Assembly: GCA_012955965.1 (NCBI GenBank)
Contig: JABBZI010000001.1
Location: 62,001 to 126,000 of the forward strand
Length of the DNA: 64,000 bases
DNA from: Clostridioides difficile
GTDB taxonomy: Bacteria > Bacillota > Clostridia > Peptostreptococcales > Peptostreptococcaceae
Direction of reading: 5' to 3'
Every line of letters starts with the position of its first letter. The stretch's first letter is position 1. The notes below the pieces were generated by a model that had not been told where the DNA came from, did no database searches, and worked only from the letters and a program-made list of their open reading frames with translations. The position numbers and the translations under genes are program-made. Below are positions 46,660-56,066 of the stretch, piece after piece.

Positions 46660-48306
46660 TTATTTAATATGTGCATTTAAAACGTTAAAGAACTGAAATG
46701 GTGTACGTACTAAACCAACCAATTTATCAGAAATAGCATAAGTAGTACATGTAAAATACATTGGCCCTATAACCATATCATCTATTAGAATTTTTTCTGC
46801 CTGTATCAGTATCTCTTGACGTTTTTTAGGGTCACTCTCATTAATAGAATCCTCAATCAACTTATCATACTTTGGATTGGAATACTTTACATGATTATTC
46901 ATATTTTCTGTTGTATAGTTCTCCAAAAATGTAATTGCATCATTTTCAGAAGGCCCCCAACCATCCATTGCAAAACTATAATCACCATTTGTCATTGCTT
47001 CAGACAAAGCTTTCACCGCTGTAAATTTAAGTTCTACATCCAGTCCAATATTTTCCTTCCATTGTTGTTGCAGATAGGCAGCCTGATTTTGATTATATGT
47101 TGTATCTGATGCCCAAAATACAAGTTTAATATCTTTTTTATCTATACCAAGTTCTTGTAATGCCTTATCGAGATATTCCTTTGCTTTACCTTTGTCATGT
47201 TTAAATAGACCACCACGCTTTTCTGCATAACTTTTACCCTCAATACCTTTTATAACATCTGGTACAAAACCATCAGCTGCTATAGAACCATCATTAATTA
47301 CATTATCAAGCAGACTCTGCACATCAATAGAATAGGTAAGTGCTTTTCTCAAGTTTATATTAGAAAGATACTTATCTTGTGTATTAAAGCTTAAATACCA
47401 AGACCCTCCATCTATATATGATTGAACAGCATCTTTACTTTTTTCTTTCACAAGTTTAATTTGCTCATTATATAAGTTACAAAGGTCAATTTCTCCAGCA
47501 GTAAATGCATTCAAACTAGTATTTGCATCTCCTATCATAACCAGCTTCACTTTAGGAATATTAATTTTTGATGCATTATAATATTCCTCAGATTTCTCCA
47601 TCGTAATATGGTCATCATGAACCCATTCTGTTATTTTATATGCGCCATTTGTCACCATTTTATTAGCATCCTTAGCATACTGTTTATCACCAATTTCCTC
47701 ATAAGCCTTCTGATTTATTGGCAAGAAGTATGGCTGTGACAAATAAAACAAACCATTAGTCATTGGATGAGACCATTGGATTTCTAATGTGTAATCGTCT
47801 AATACCTTTAATCCAAGCTGAGATTCGTCAACCTCTCCTTTATAGAATGCTTCTCCATTTTTAATATTCTTATATAGATATGCAGCAAATATGCTTCCAG
47901 TAGAAGGTTTCATCTGCGTAACCCAAGAATAGTAAAAATCGTTTGCAGTTACTAAGTCTCCATTTGACCATTTTGCATCTTTTTTCAAGTGCATTGTATA
48001 AGTTGTGTCAGTATCATTTATATCCCAACTTTCTGCTAAATCAGCTACTGGCTCATCCTTCTCATTCAACTTTGTAAACCCAGACATACAATGATATAGA
48101 ATACTTTGAGAAATAGTATCAATCATCGTCATTGGATTCAATTCTGAAGGCTCTGACGTAATATTTAATGTTACCATGTCCTTTTCTTGAGTACCCTGAA
48201 ATACTGAACCTTGTGTGGTATCTCCTGACTTAGATGTAGCACATGCAACCAAATTAAGTGCAAGCATAGCTACTACTAATAGAGTTATAATCTTTTTGAA
48301 TCTCAT
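46660..48306 (-). CDS. oppA: Oligopeptide-binding lipoprotein, OppA/DppA-type
   Basis: The roughly 548-residue extracellular solute-binding protein (SBP_bac_5) has a lipobox LNLVAC (Cys about 22). Family blocks include AESWDINDTDTTYTMHLKKDAKWSNGDLVTANDFYYSW and KALTYSIDVQSLLDNVI. The ATG at 48306 follows GAGGGGGAG; an upstream GTG would lie in that site. It captures peptides for the permease encoded downstream and begins 50 bases after the EAL gene with no terminator between. Confidence 0.9.
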   Translation of the reverse strand: MRFKKIITLLVVAMLALNLVACATSKSGDTTQGSVFQGTQEKDMVTLNITSEPSELNPMTMIDTISQSILYHCMSGFTKLNEKDEPVADLAESWDINDTDTTYTMHLKKDAKWSNGDLVTANDFYYSWVTQMKPSTGSIFAAYLYKNIKNGEAFYKGEVDESQLGLKVLDDYTLEIQWSHPMTNGLFYLSQPYFLPINQKAYEEIGDKQYAKDANKMVTNGAYKITEWVHDDHITMEKSEEYYNASKINIPKVKLVMIGDANTSLNAFTAGEIDLCNLYNEQIKLVKEKSKDAVQSYIDGGSWYLSFNTQDKYLSNINLRKALTYSIDVQSLLDNVINDGSIAADGFVPDVIKGIEGKSYAEKRGGLFKHDKGKAKEYLDKALQELGIDKKDIKLVFWASDTTYNQNQAAYLQQQWKENIGLDVELKFTAVKALSEAMTNGDYSFAMDGWGPSENDAITFLENYTTENMNNHVKYSNPKYDKLIEDSINESDPKKRQEILIQAEKILIDDMVIGPMYFTCTTYAISDKLVGLVRTPFQFFNVLNAHIK

Positions 48307-48355
48307 ATTTCTCCCCCTCACAAATAATTAATTTTTATAATTCCTTAAAGTCACC

Positions 48356-49627
48356 CTATGAATCCAATATCGTATTAAACGAATCAATTGACATAGGTTT
48401 ATAGTAGTAATAGCCTTGAACCATATCACACCCATATTCTTTTAAACATTCTATGTGCTCTTTATACTCTACACCTTCAGCAATCACTTTCATATTTAAA
48501 GAATGAATTAAATCTATAATGGTCTTTATTACTAAACTACTATTACCATTTAAGTTGTTTAAAAAAAACTGACGGTCCATCTTGATAATATCAAAACGGG
48601 CATTAAGTAATACATTAAAGGAAGAATATCCATCACCAAAATCATCTAGTGAGCATGTAAACCCATATTCCTTAAAATCTGATACTATTTTTTTCAGACG
48701 TTCAGTATCATTTAAAGAAATTGATTCCATAAATTCAATTTCAATATAATGCTTTGGAATATTGTATTTTTCAAACACATCAATATAGTCTTGAACAATC
48801 TTTGGATCATAAAAGTGTGACTTTGAAATATTAAAACTGATTGGTACAACCTTTTTATTGTTTTTTATTCTTGTGTCCAGATACTGGCACATCTGTTCAA
48901 AAGTATCTATATCAATTAATACAATATAGCCATTTTGGTTTAAAATAGGAAGAAATTTATATAATGGAATACTATTTCCATCCTTATCAAACCAACGAAG
49001 TAGTGCCTCTGCACCTATAACTTCTCCACTTATTAGGCTAACTTTGGGTTGTAGATATGTAACAAATTCATAATCTTTATATGCATCAGCTGTCTCTATT
49101 TCCAGTTTCATACGATTCATATAACTCTTATAAAAAGAATCATCATACAGTTCTATACAAGAACTTCTATTAAATAAAGATTCACTTTCTTTCCTACACA
49201 GGTTCGCATAATTTAATGCATCATAAAATGCTACTTTTTGATTAATAATCACATAAATACCCATAGACATAAAAAGGTTTCTATAAATTCGCTCATCATC
49301 TATGCGATACAATATGTCTATTAATGGTATCAATCGTTCATATATAAGATAATTAGAGTCATCACACTTTAACAAAAGAGCAAAGTTATCTGCATATAAG
49401 TATCCAGCATATTCTTTTTCTTCTAAAAACATCATTATTTTTTGAAAGACCAATGTCAGGATTTCATCTCCTGCTTTACTTCCATACTTTGTATTAAAAT
49501 AGCGAAAATTTTTAATGTTTAACTGTATTAAAACATATTTTTCTTTGCTATTTTTTATATCACAATATTTTTCCAAAATATATGAAGTATCATATTTTGA
49601 GGTGATATTATTTTCCGTTTCCATCAC
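48356..49627 (-). CDS. c-di-GMP phosphodiesterase (degenerate GGDEF plus intact EAL)
   Basis: The 423-residue cytoplasmic protein has an N-terminal GGDEF domain whose signature is replaced by YADNF (about residue 79), so it cannot make c-di-GMP. The C-terminal EAL domain keeps all catalytic landmarks: GAEALLRW, FNISKSHF, EIEFMES, SLDDFGDGYSS, IIKMDRQF, VIAEGVE and VQGYYYYKP. It should hydrolyse c-di-GMP. The start is GTG at 49627 or ATG at 49624, overlapping the upstream cyclase stop; AAAGGAG fits both. It lies directly upstream of oppA. Confidence 0.88.
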   Translation of the reverse strand: MMETENNITSKYDTSYILEKYCDIKNSKEKYVLIQLNIKNFRYFNTKYGSKAGDEILTLVFQKIMMFLEEKEYAGYLYADNFALLLKCDDSNYLIYERLIPLIDILYRIDDERIYRNLFMSMGIYVIINQKVAFYDALNYANLCRKESESLFNRSSCIELYDDSFYKSYMNRMKLEIETADAYKDYEFVTYLQPKVSLISGEVIGAEALLRWFDKDGNSIPLYKFLPILNQNGYIVLIDIDTFEQMCQYLDTRIKNNKKVVPISFNISKSHFYDPKIVQDYIDVFEKYNIPKHYIEIEFMESISLNDTERLKKIVSDFKEYGFTCSLDDFGDGYSSFNVLLNARFDIIKMDRQFFLNNLNGNSSLVIKTIIDLIHSLNMKVIAEGVEYKEHIECLKEYGCDMVQGYYYYKPMSIDSFNTILDS

Positions 49628-51213
49628 GATTGACTCCTTTGTTTATAAATTGTATATACATTTCTTCCCTTCTTTTTAGATTGATATAAAGCTAAATCAG
49701 CTTTTTTAATAAGAGTTAATTCATCACAACCATGCACATGCATCTCATTATATATTCCAAAAGATAAAGTAAGTTGTTTGAAATTTTTACTTTTTAAATG
49801 TACAATATTTTTATCTTTCAACTCTTTTTGAACTGAATTAACAAATGTAATAATTTCATCATCACTTCTATCGACAAGTATACATGTGAACTCATCTCCT
49901 CCATATCGTGTAGCAAAAGCATTATCTGGCAAATTCTTTTTTAATAAAGTGGCAACTTCTTTTATTACCTCATCACCTTTTGAATGACCATAGTAGTCAT
50001 TATATTCTTTGAAAAAATCGATATCAACCATCACATATCCAATGGATAAAGTATCCTCATCTTGAATTAATTTACTAATCAGTTTACTGCTGTATCTTCG
50101 ATTATAGATTTTTGTAAGTTCATCTATATCCGCTACTGTTTGCAAACTGGCTTGCTTTTCCAACATAAGATTCTGTTCTTTTTCTGTTTCATATAGAGAA
50201 ATAAGACTTTTAAAGCTTTCACGCATCAATATTTTACTTGCCATTTCTCTTTTTAATATAGTCTCATAAAAAGTTTCATAAAGTTCATCAGTTGCATGTC
50301 CAAATAAAATTGCATATTGAACATGTAATTCTTGAATCTTTATCATTATATTCTGGTCTGTATTTTTATACAGTATATCTAGTTGTTTTAAACACCATAC
50401 TGCATTTTCTTCCTTTTTTAATAAAAGTAAAAATTCCATCAAATTCAGATAAATAGATTTCAGCAAAAACGCATCCTCTTTACTTTCTATCAACCTTTTC
50501 ATCAAATCATCTATTTTATGTACTGCTTCTATCTCCTTATTTTCTAATAATAGAAGACGTATTTCCCCTTCTATAAATAACAAAGGTAAAATGCCAACAT
50601 CACATTTTACACTTAAACATTTCTCATGATATTTTCTAGCTTTATCCAGCTCCCCTTGGACACAATAAAGGTGTAATAGGTTAATCAGTATAGTTTTATA
50701 ATAAAAAACAACATTTTTTATAGGAATATCTTTTATAACATCTAATGCTCTTGTATAGAATTGCTCTGCAACTGTATATACCCCACTTGTGTAAAATATA
50801 TCTGCAATATTGTTATAGAAAATAGCACATGATTTTTTATCTTTAATTTTATAAGCAATTTGAGTCCCTTTTAAATATGTAGTAAGCGCTGTTATTTCAT
50901 CACAAATAGTAATATTTCGTAAACCTTCTATTTTAAAATATTCAATTAAAATATCAAAATAGTTTTTATTCTCAGAAAGTTCTCTTGCCTTCTCTGAATG
51001 AAAATTATAAGCATCTATGTTCCATTTTCTTTGAAAATATTGTGCTAAATACACATGAGCTAATGCTTGTCCATAGAAATAGTTTAACTGTTCTGATATC
51101 ATCAATAATCTATCACAGTCATGTTTATTAAATCTAAGATTGTGTTCGAAATGGTGCTGAATTCGCTCAATTATCAATTGAATTTGTTCAAATAGTATAT
51201 TATAGTTATTCAT
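49624..51213 (-). CDS. Soluble TPR-GGDEF diguanylate cyclase (second copy)
   Basis: The 529-residue protein has about 340 residues of helical TPR-like repeats, then a short coiled coil and a GGDEF domain with intact RYGGDEF (about 455). The positions upstream of the signature do not show the RxxD inhibitory site. No membrane segment is present. The ATG at 51213 follows AAGGGG and overlaps the upstream paralogue by eight bases. It should synthesise c-di-GMP in response to a protein or peptide contacting the TPR region. Confidence 0.85.
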   Translation of the reverse strand: MNNYNILFEQIQLIIERIQHHFEHNLRFNKHDCDRLLMISEQLNYFYGQALAHVYLAQYFQRKWNIDAYNFHSEKARELSENKNYFDILIEYFKIEGLRNITICDEITALTTYLKGTQIAYKIKDKKSCAIFYNNIADIFYTSGVYTVAEQFYTRALDVIKDIPIKNVVFYYKTILINLLHLYCVQGELDKARKYHEKCLSVKCDVGILPLLFIEGEIRLLLLENKEIEAVHKIDDLMKRLIESKEDAFLLKSIYLNLMEFLLLLKKEENAVWCLKQLDILYKNTDQNIMIKIQELHVQYAILFGHATDELYETFYETILKREMASKILMRESFKSLISLYETEKEQNLMLEKQASLQTVADIDELTKIYNRRYSSKLISKLIQDEDTLSIGYVMVDIDFFKEYNDYYGHSKGDEVIKEVATLLKKNLPDNAFATRYGGDEFTCILVDRSDDEIITFVNSVQKELKDKNIVHLKSKNFKQLTLSFGIYNEMHVHGCDELTLIKKADLALYQSKKKGRNVYTIYKQRSQS

Positions 51214-52807
51214 TATGCACCCCTTCCATAGAAAGTATTGATTTAGAGTTATTTCTACCATTATTCTTTACAATATATAATGCTTTGTCTACTTCATCAA
51301 ATAAATTAAGTACATCAACTTTAGTTGATACTATCTTATTACCATATCCAATTGACAATGTTATTATTTTTGCACATCGTGAATGTATATGTTCAATATT
51401 TTTTTCTTTTATTGTTTCTTTTATCTTATTTACATAGTCATTCATTTGTTCAAAGTTCAAATCCCAACTAAGACAGACAAACTCATCACCACCATAACGA
51501 AAGACTGCCATTTGTTCATTTGCCTTCTCTTTTAAAATACTCGCTACTTGTTTTAATATTTCATCACCTGCTAAATGACCATAATAATCATTATATTCTT
51601 TAAAGTAATCAATATCAAATATTGCAAGACCAATATTTGTATATTTGTTGCTATTGAGAATTTCATCTTGCTTAATATTAAAATAATAACGATTGTATAT
51701 ATTGGTCAATTCATCATAATTTACAAGGTCATACAATTCTTCTAGTACTTTTTTTGATTGATTATACTTAGTATAAGTGTCATTTAATTCAATTTTTGCA
51801 AGTAAACCTTCTACTTTTAGTAGATTTGCTTTTGCCTGTGCTTTTAAATATAAATCGTAATACTCATGATAATGGTAATATAATTCTTGTTTTGTCTCAA
51901 ATTTCTGTGAGTACTGAATGTTCAACTTACACAATTTCAATAAAGGCTCTGGTTCATCTTCTTTTATTAATTCTCGTAAGAATTGTAATAATTCACTTGA
52001 TTTTATTTTATTATTAATATGTATCATTGATTCCAATGCATTCATCAAAAACTCTATGATATAAACACGATTTGGAAAAGTCATAATTCCATCATTCAAC
52101 ATTTCTTGTAAATAAAATAAACTCTTTTCTTCATCCTTCATCTCTGAATAATAAAGTAAATATGCATAATCAACATATAATTTTAAATCTTTCTCTTCAA
52201 ATGGAAGTGAACTCAGTTCTTCAATAGTTAATTTCATCAATTCAAGCCTACCTAACTTTAAATATACATTAACGAAATTAATTAATAGCATTCGCGAAAA
52301 ACGTGGTTTTGTATCTGGCAGAGAACGTAATACATCCATTGCTTTATCTAAATAAAATAATGCTTCATCATATAATTCATAATCCAAATAATAAGCACTA
52401 ATATTTCCATAATTTATACCAATACGGTATTTGATGCCTAATTTTTCGGAAATATCCAAAGCTTTTAAAGTGTATTTAAATGCAGATTGTTTATCATACG
52501 AATTTGAAAAAAGTAAACTATATAGTGCATAAAACTTTTCTAATAATTCACTTGGATTCTTTTCATTGATATACCCTTGTGCATACTCCAATTCTTTTGA
52601 TACACATTTCATATTTGGTTCTACATAGAAATAATAATCAGCACGCCATATATATCCAAAAGCCACACTTTGCCAATCTTTATTTTCTTTTGCAAGCGAA
52701 ATCAGTTTATCACAAAGCCCACAAACAACATCATCGTTTACATTAATGTTCTCATGTATTTTTCTCTTTAATTCCTCAATTTCACACAAAGCGTAGTTTT
52801 CAATCAT
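51206..52807 (-). CDS. Soluble TPR-GGDEF diguanylate cyclase (first copy)
   Basis: This 533-residue paralogue of the next gene has the same layout: TPR-like helices over about 350 residues (for example GYIWRADYYFYVEPN and KYRIGINYGNISAYYLDYELYDEALFYLDKAMDVL), a short linker and a GGDEF domain with intact RYGGDEF (about 440). No RxxD site is visible at the usual position. It is the first gene of the operon; GGAG stands seven bases before the ATG at 52807. Confidence 0.85.
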   Translation of the reverse strand: MIENYALCEIEELKRKIHENINVNDDVVCGLCDKLISLAKENKDWQSVAFGYIWRADYYFYVEPNMKCVSKELEYAQGYINEKNPSELLEKFYALYSLLFSNSYDKQSAFKYTLKALDISEKLGIKYRIGINYGNISAYYLDYELYDEALFYLDKAMDVLRSLPDTKPRFSRMLLINFVNVYLKLGRLELMKLTIEELSSLPFEEKDLKLYVDYAYLLYYSEMKDEEKSLFYLQEMLNDGIMTFPNRVYIIEFLMNALESMIHINNKIKSSELLQFLRELIKEDEPEPLLKLCKLNIQYSQKFETKQELYYHYHEYYDLYLKAQAKANLLKVEGLLAKIELNDTYTKYNQSKKVLEELYDLVNYDELTNIYNRYYFNIKQDEILNSNKYTNIGLAIFDIDYFKEYNDYYGHLAGDEILKQVASILKEKANEQMAVFRYGGDEFVCLSWDLNFEQMNDYVNKIKETIKEKNIEHIHSRCAKIITLSIGYGNKIVSTKVDVLNLFDEVDKALYIVKNNGRNNSKSILSMEGVHNE

Positions 52808-53138
52808 GACATTACTCCAAATTTATTTTTTATAACATTATAACACGCAAGTATGGCTTTCCACAATGAGATATCAATTTGTGTTTCATAAGTATTTAAG
52901 TTGATTATATGATTATCTCTTGTTGGCAATAACACACCTGTATTTTCCACAATTATAATCTAGTTTTTGCTTTTATACAGAGCAAGTATCATCTAGATTG
53001 GAAATTTTTTTTTGTTTTTTGTATAAAAAGAGGAGATGATTCAAATTTTTATTTTGAGGCATCCCCTTATAGTAATTATATATTATTAGGTTTTATGTTA
53101 TAGGATTTATAAGCTGTGGGTTATATAAATCAATATAT
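52808..53138. promoter_or_regulatory. Promoter region of the GGDEF/opp operon and glyA-like terminator
   Basis: On the minus strand TTGTGG (52861-52866) and TATAAT (52837-52842) are 18 bases apart, about 30 bases before the first cyclase gene. At 53028-53069 a hairpin with arms around AGGAGATG/CATCCCCT and a minus-strand T run ends the upstream glyA-like gene. I see no riboswitch in the remaining 160 bases. Confidence 0.6.
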
Positions 53139-54395
53139 TTAATCTTCAAAATACCCTTCTGGATATAATGGGAACTTAGATATAAGCTCTTGGGCTTCTA
53201 CTTTACAATCATCTAATACTTCTTTATTATCAATATTATCTGCTACCTTATTCATTATTCCTGCTATCTGTATAACTTCTTTCTCCTTAAGACCTCTTTG
53301 AGATATTGATGTAAGACCTATACGAACACCACTAGTTACAAATGGTGATTGTGGGTCATCAGGTATAACATTTTTATTAACAGTTATTCCTACATATTCA
53401 AGAGCTTTTTCAAATTGCTTTCCTGTAAGATTTTTACTTCTTAAATCAACCATAACTATATGGTTATCAGTTCCTCCACTTACAATGCTAAAACCATGTG
53501 AAATAAGTTCAGATGCTAGAGTCTGAGCATTTACTACCACTTGTTCCATTATTTTTTTAAATTTATCTGTACTCAGGTATAATAGTGAAAACGCTTTTGC
53601 TGCAACTGTATTAAGATGTATAGAACCTAATGTTCCTGGGAAAACACCTTTATCAAGTTTCTTTGCATGTTCAGCTTTGCAAAGTACAATACCACTTCTT
53701 GGTCCACAGAAAGTTTTTGTTGTAGATGAAGAAACAAAATCTGCATAAGGTACAGGACTAGGAATTACTTTTGCTGCTACCAATCCTGCAACATGTGCCA
53801 TGTCTACCATGAAGTAAGCCCCTACTTCTTTTGCAACCTTTGATATTCTTTCGTAATCTATTAATCTTGGATATGAACTTGCTCCTGCAATTATCAGTTT
53901 TGGTTTACATTCTTTTGCTTTTGCTTCAAGAGCATCATAATCTATGCGCCCAGTACTTGGGTCTACTCCATAAAATTCATATTTATAAATATCATGTAAA
54001 AAATTAACTGTGCTACCATGTGTTAAATGTCCACCTTGGTCAAGACGCATACTTAAAACAGTATCATTTGGTTTTAGTATTGATGAGTATACACAATAGT
54101 TAGCTGTAGAACCTGAATACGGCTGTACATTTACATGTTCTGCTCCAAATACTTCCTTTGCACGCTTAATTGCTAAAGTTTCAAGTTTGTCTGCTTCTTC
54201 AGAACCTGCCTGAAAACGAGCCCCTGGATAACCTTCTTCAGTTTTATTTGTAAATACACATCCACTTAATTCAAGTACTTCTGTTGGTGCTGTACTTTCA
54301 GAAGCTATCATTTCAATATTATGCTCTTGTCTAACCAACTCCCCAGCCACAATGTTATATAACTCTGGGTCTGAAATTTTTGTTGTTTTTAACAT
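53139..54395 (-). CDS. Serine hydroxymethyltransferase paralogue with altered active site
   Basis: The 418-residue PLP enzyme aligns along its length with SHMT (GHLTHGSTVNF, MVDMAHVAGLVAA, GGTDNHIVMVDLRSKNLTG, VTSGVRIG). The PLP lysine is Lys 227, but the usual T-T-H-K-T-L-R-G-P-R-G is S-T-T-K-T-F-C-G-P-R-S, so the His before Lys is Thr. In the N-terminal loop NKTEEGYPGARFQAG the Tyr positions (Tyr 55 and 65 of E. coli) are Thr and Gln. It may act on another beta-hydroxy amino acid. It ends the operon with AbgT and an M20 hydrolase. Confidence 0.82.
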   Translation of the reverse strand: MLKTTKISDPELYNIVAGELVRQEHNIEMIASESTAPTEVLELSGCVFTNKTEEGYPGARFQAGSEEADKLETLAIKRAKEVFGAEHVNVQPYSGSTANYCVYSSILKPNDTVLSMRLDQGGHLTHGSTVNFLHDIYKYEFYGVDPSTGRIDYDALEAKAKECKPKLIIAGASSYPRLIDYERISKVAKEVGAYFMVDMAHVAGLVAAKVIPSPVPYADFVSSSTTKTFCGPRSGIVLCKAEHAKKLDKGVFPGTLGSIHLNTVAAKAFSLLYLSTDKFKKIMEQVVVNAQTLASELISHGFSIVSGGTDNHIVMVDLRSKNLTGKQFEKALEYVGITVNKNVIPDDPQSPFVTSGVRIGLTSISQRGLKEKEVIQIAGIMNKVADNIDNKEVLDDCKVEAQELISKFPLYPEGYFED

Positions 54396-54466
54396 ACTAA
54401 TCCTCCTCTTAATTAAAGCATATATTTTATTGGTTTAATCTTTATTAATAAATTTATTATAAATGT

Positions 54467-56017
54467 CTATAAAATGTAAGATATTCCTCCACCAGGACCT
54501 AATGGTATGCCAATACCCATGAATAGCAATAATATTATTATTTCTATTAATGTAAATGCTACTGAGTATGGAATCATATTCGATATGACAGTACCTATAC
54601 CTATATCCTTATCATATTTTCTAGCAAAAGCTAATATAACTGGGAAATATGGGAAAAGTGGACTTATTGGATTTGTTGAAGCATCTCCAATACGATAAGC
54701 TATTTGAGTTAATGCTGGGTTGAAATCTAGTAGCATAAACATAGGAACAAATATAGGTGCTAAAATCGCCCATTTCGCAGAAGCACTTCCTACAAATAAG
54801 TTGATAAATCCAGATAACAATATAAATCCTATTATCAATCCATAACTAGGTATCCCCGATTCTGCCAGTAATTTTGCTCCTGTTATTGATAAAATTGTAC
54901 CTAAGTTACTAAGATTAAATAAATTAATAAACTGAGATGCTATAAATGCTAGGACTATATATCCACCCATATCACTCATGCTACTACCCATCATAGATAC
55001 TAATTCTTTGTCATTTTTTATCTTCTTACTTACTTTTCCATACACTAATCCTGGAGTTAAAAATATGATAGTGATTATAGGGACTATGCCTTTCATTAAA
55101 GGTGCATTACTAGATAGTATAGAACCAGTCTCTGGATCTTTCATAAATGCATTTTCACCTATGCATAGGGCAACTATCACTACCACAACAACTAACAATG
55201 ATAATAAAGCATATTTTATACCTTTATTTTCAAGTTCACTTAATTCTTGCACATCCTTATCATTTGTTGAATCATTATATTTTGAAAAACGAGGAGCTAT
55301 AAATTTCTCAGTTACAAATGCTCCTGCAAAAGTTAAAACTATTGCTGATATAAAAGCAAAATAAAGGTTCATTGCTGGATTACCTTGGTAAGATGGGTCC
55401 ATCATTTGAGCTGCTGGTATTGTAAATCCAGCTAGCAATACATCTGTAGTGCTAAGCATAACATTTGCTGCAAATCCTCCTGCAACACCTGCAAAAGCTG
55501 CGAACATACCTACAAGAGGATGTCTTCCAATTCCTAAAAACACAAGTGCTGCAAGTGGTGGTAATATTATAAATCCTACATCTGCTGCTGTATGTGATAA
55601 CATACCTGCAAATACAATTGCTACAGTTACAAGTTTTTGTGGAACTTTACTTATCCCCTTTTTCATTAACACTTCCATAAATCCAGATTTCTCAGCAACA
55701 CCTGCTCCAAGCATTGTAACTAATACTAATCCTAATGGAGCAAATGACTGGAAGTTTGTAACTATACTACCTAAATAGGATTGAATCTGCTCTTTTTCTA
55801 ATAGATTTACTACTTTTACAACTTCTTTTGTAGAAGGATGTATTTCTTCTACTCCTAAATTAGATATAACTGCTGACAATATTAAAACAATTATGCATAG
55901 TAATAAAAATATGGTTACTGGGTCTGGAAGTTTATTTCCTGCTCTCTCTACAACATTTAATGCTCTCATCAATAATCCACTATCTTTGTTTTTTTCCTGT
56001 GAATTAATTTTACTCAA
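54467..56017 (-). CDS. AbgT family transporter
   Basis: This roughly 516-residue membrane protein has AbgT landmarks: ERAGNKLPDPVTIF at the N-terminus, MLGAGVAEKSGFMEVLMKKG, SHTAADVGFIILPPLAA and the C-terminal FVGSASAKWAILAPIFVPMFM and RIGDASTNPISPLFPYFPVI. The E. coli namesake imports p-aminobenzoyl-glutamate; other members export sulfonamides. The TTG at 56017 follows GGGGGTGAT; an ATG at 56032 with GGAG nine bases upstream is an alternative. The flanking M20 hydrolase supports uptake of an amide that is then cleaved. Confidence 0.85.
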   Translation of the reverse strand: MSKINSQEKNKDSGLLMRALNVVERAGNKLPDPVTIFLLLCIIVLILSAVISNLGVEEIHPSTKEVVKVVNLLEKEQIQSYLGSIVTNFQSFAPLGLVLVTMLGAGVAEKSGFMEVLMKKGISKVPQKLVTVAIVFAGMLSHTAADVGFIILPPLAALVFLGIGRHPLVGMFAAFAGVAGGFAANVMLSTTDVLLAGFTIPAAQMMDPSYQGNPAMNLYFAFISAIVLTFAGAFVTEKFIAPRFSKYNDSTNDKDVQELSELENKGIKYALLSLLVVVVVIVALCIGENAFMKDPETGSILSSNAPLMKGIVPIITIIFLTPGLVYGKVSKKIKNDKELVSMMGSSMSDMGGYIVLAFIASQFINLFNLSNLGTILSITGAKLLAESGIPSYGLIIGFILLSGFINLFVGSASAKWAILAPIFVPMFMLLDFNPALTQIAYRIGDASTNPISPLFPYFPVILAFARKYDKDIGIGTVISNMIPYSVAFTLIEIIILLLFMGIGIPLGPGGGISYIL

Positions 56018-56066
56018 ACTAATCACCCCCATAAACTTTATCTCCAGAAACATTCTATCTTAAATT

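Noticed and set aside
42776-52807. The GGDEF/opp block as a mobile island
   Set aside because: I see no integrase, transposase, tRNA or flanking direct repeat; strain variability is possible but cannot be shown from this window.
52940-52950. Isolated TTTTCCACA as another DnaA site
   Set aside because: Single matches are expected by chance several times in an AT-rich window of this size; only the 1766-1947 cluster is notable.
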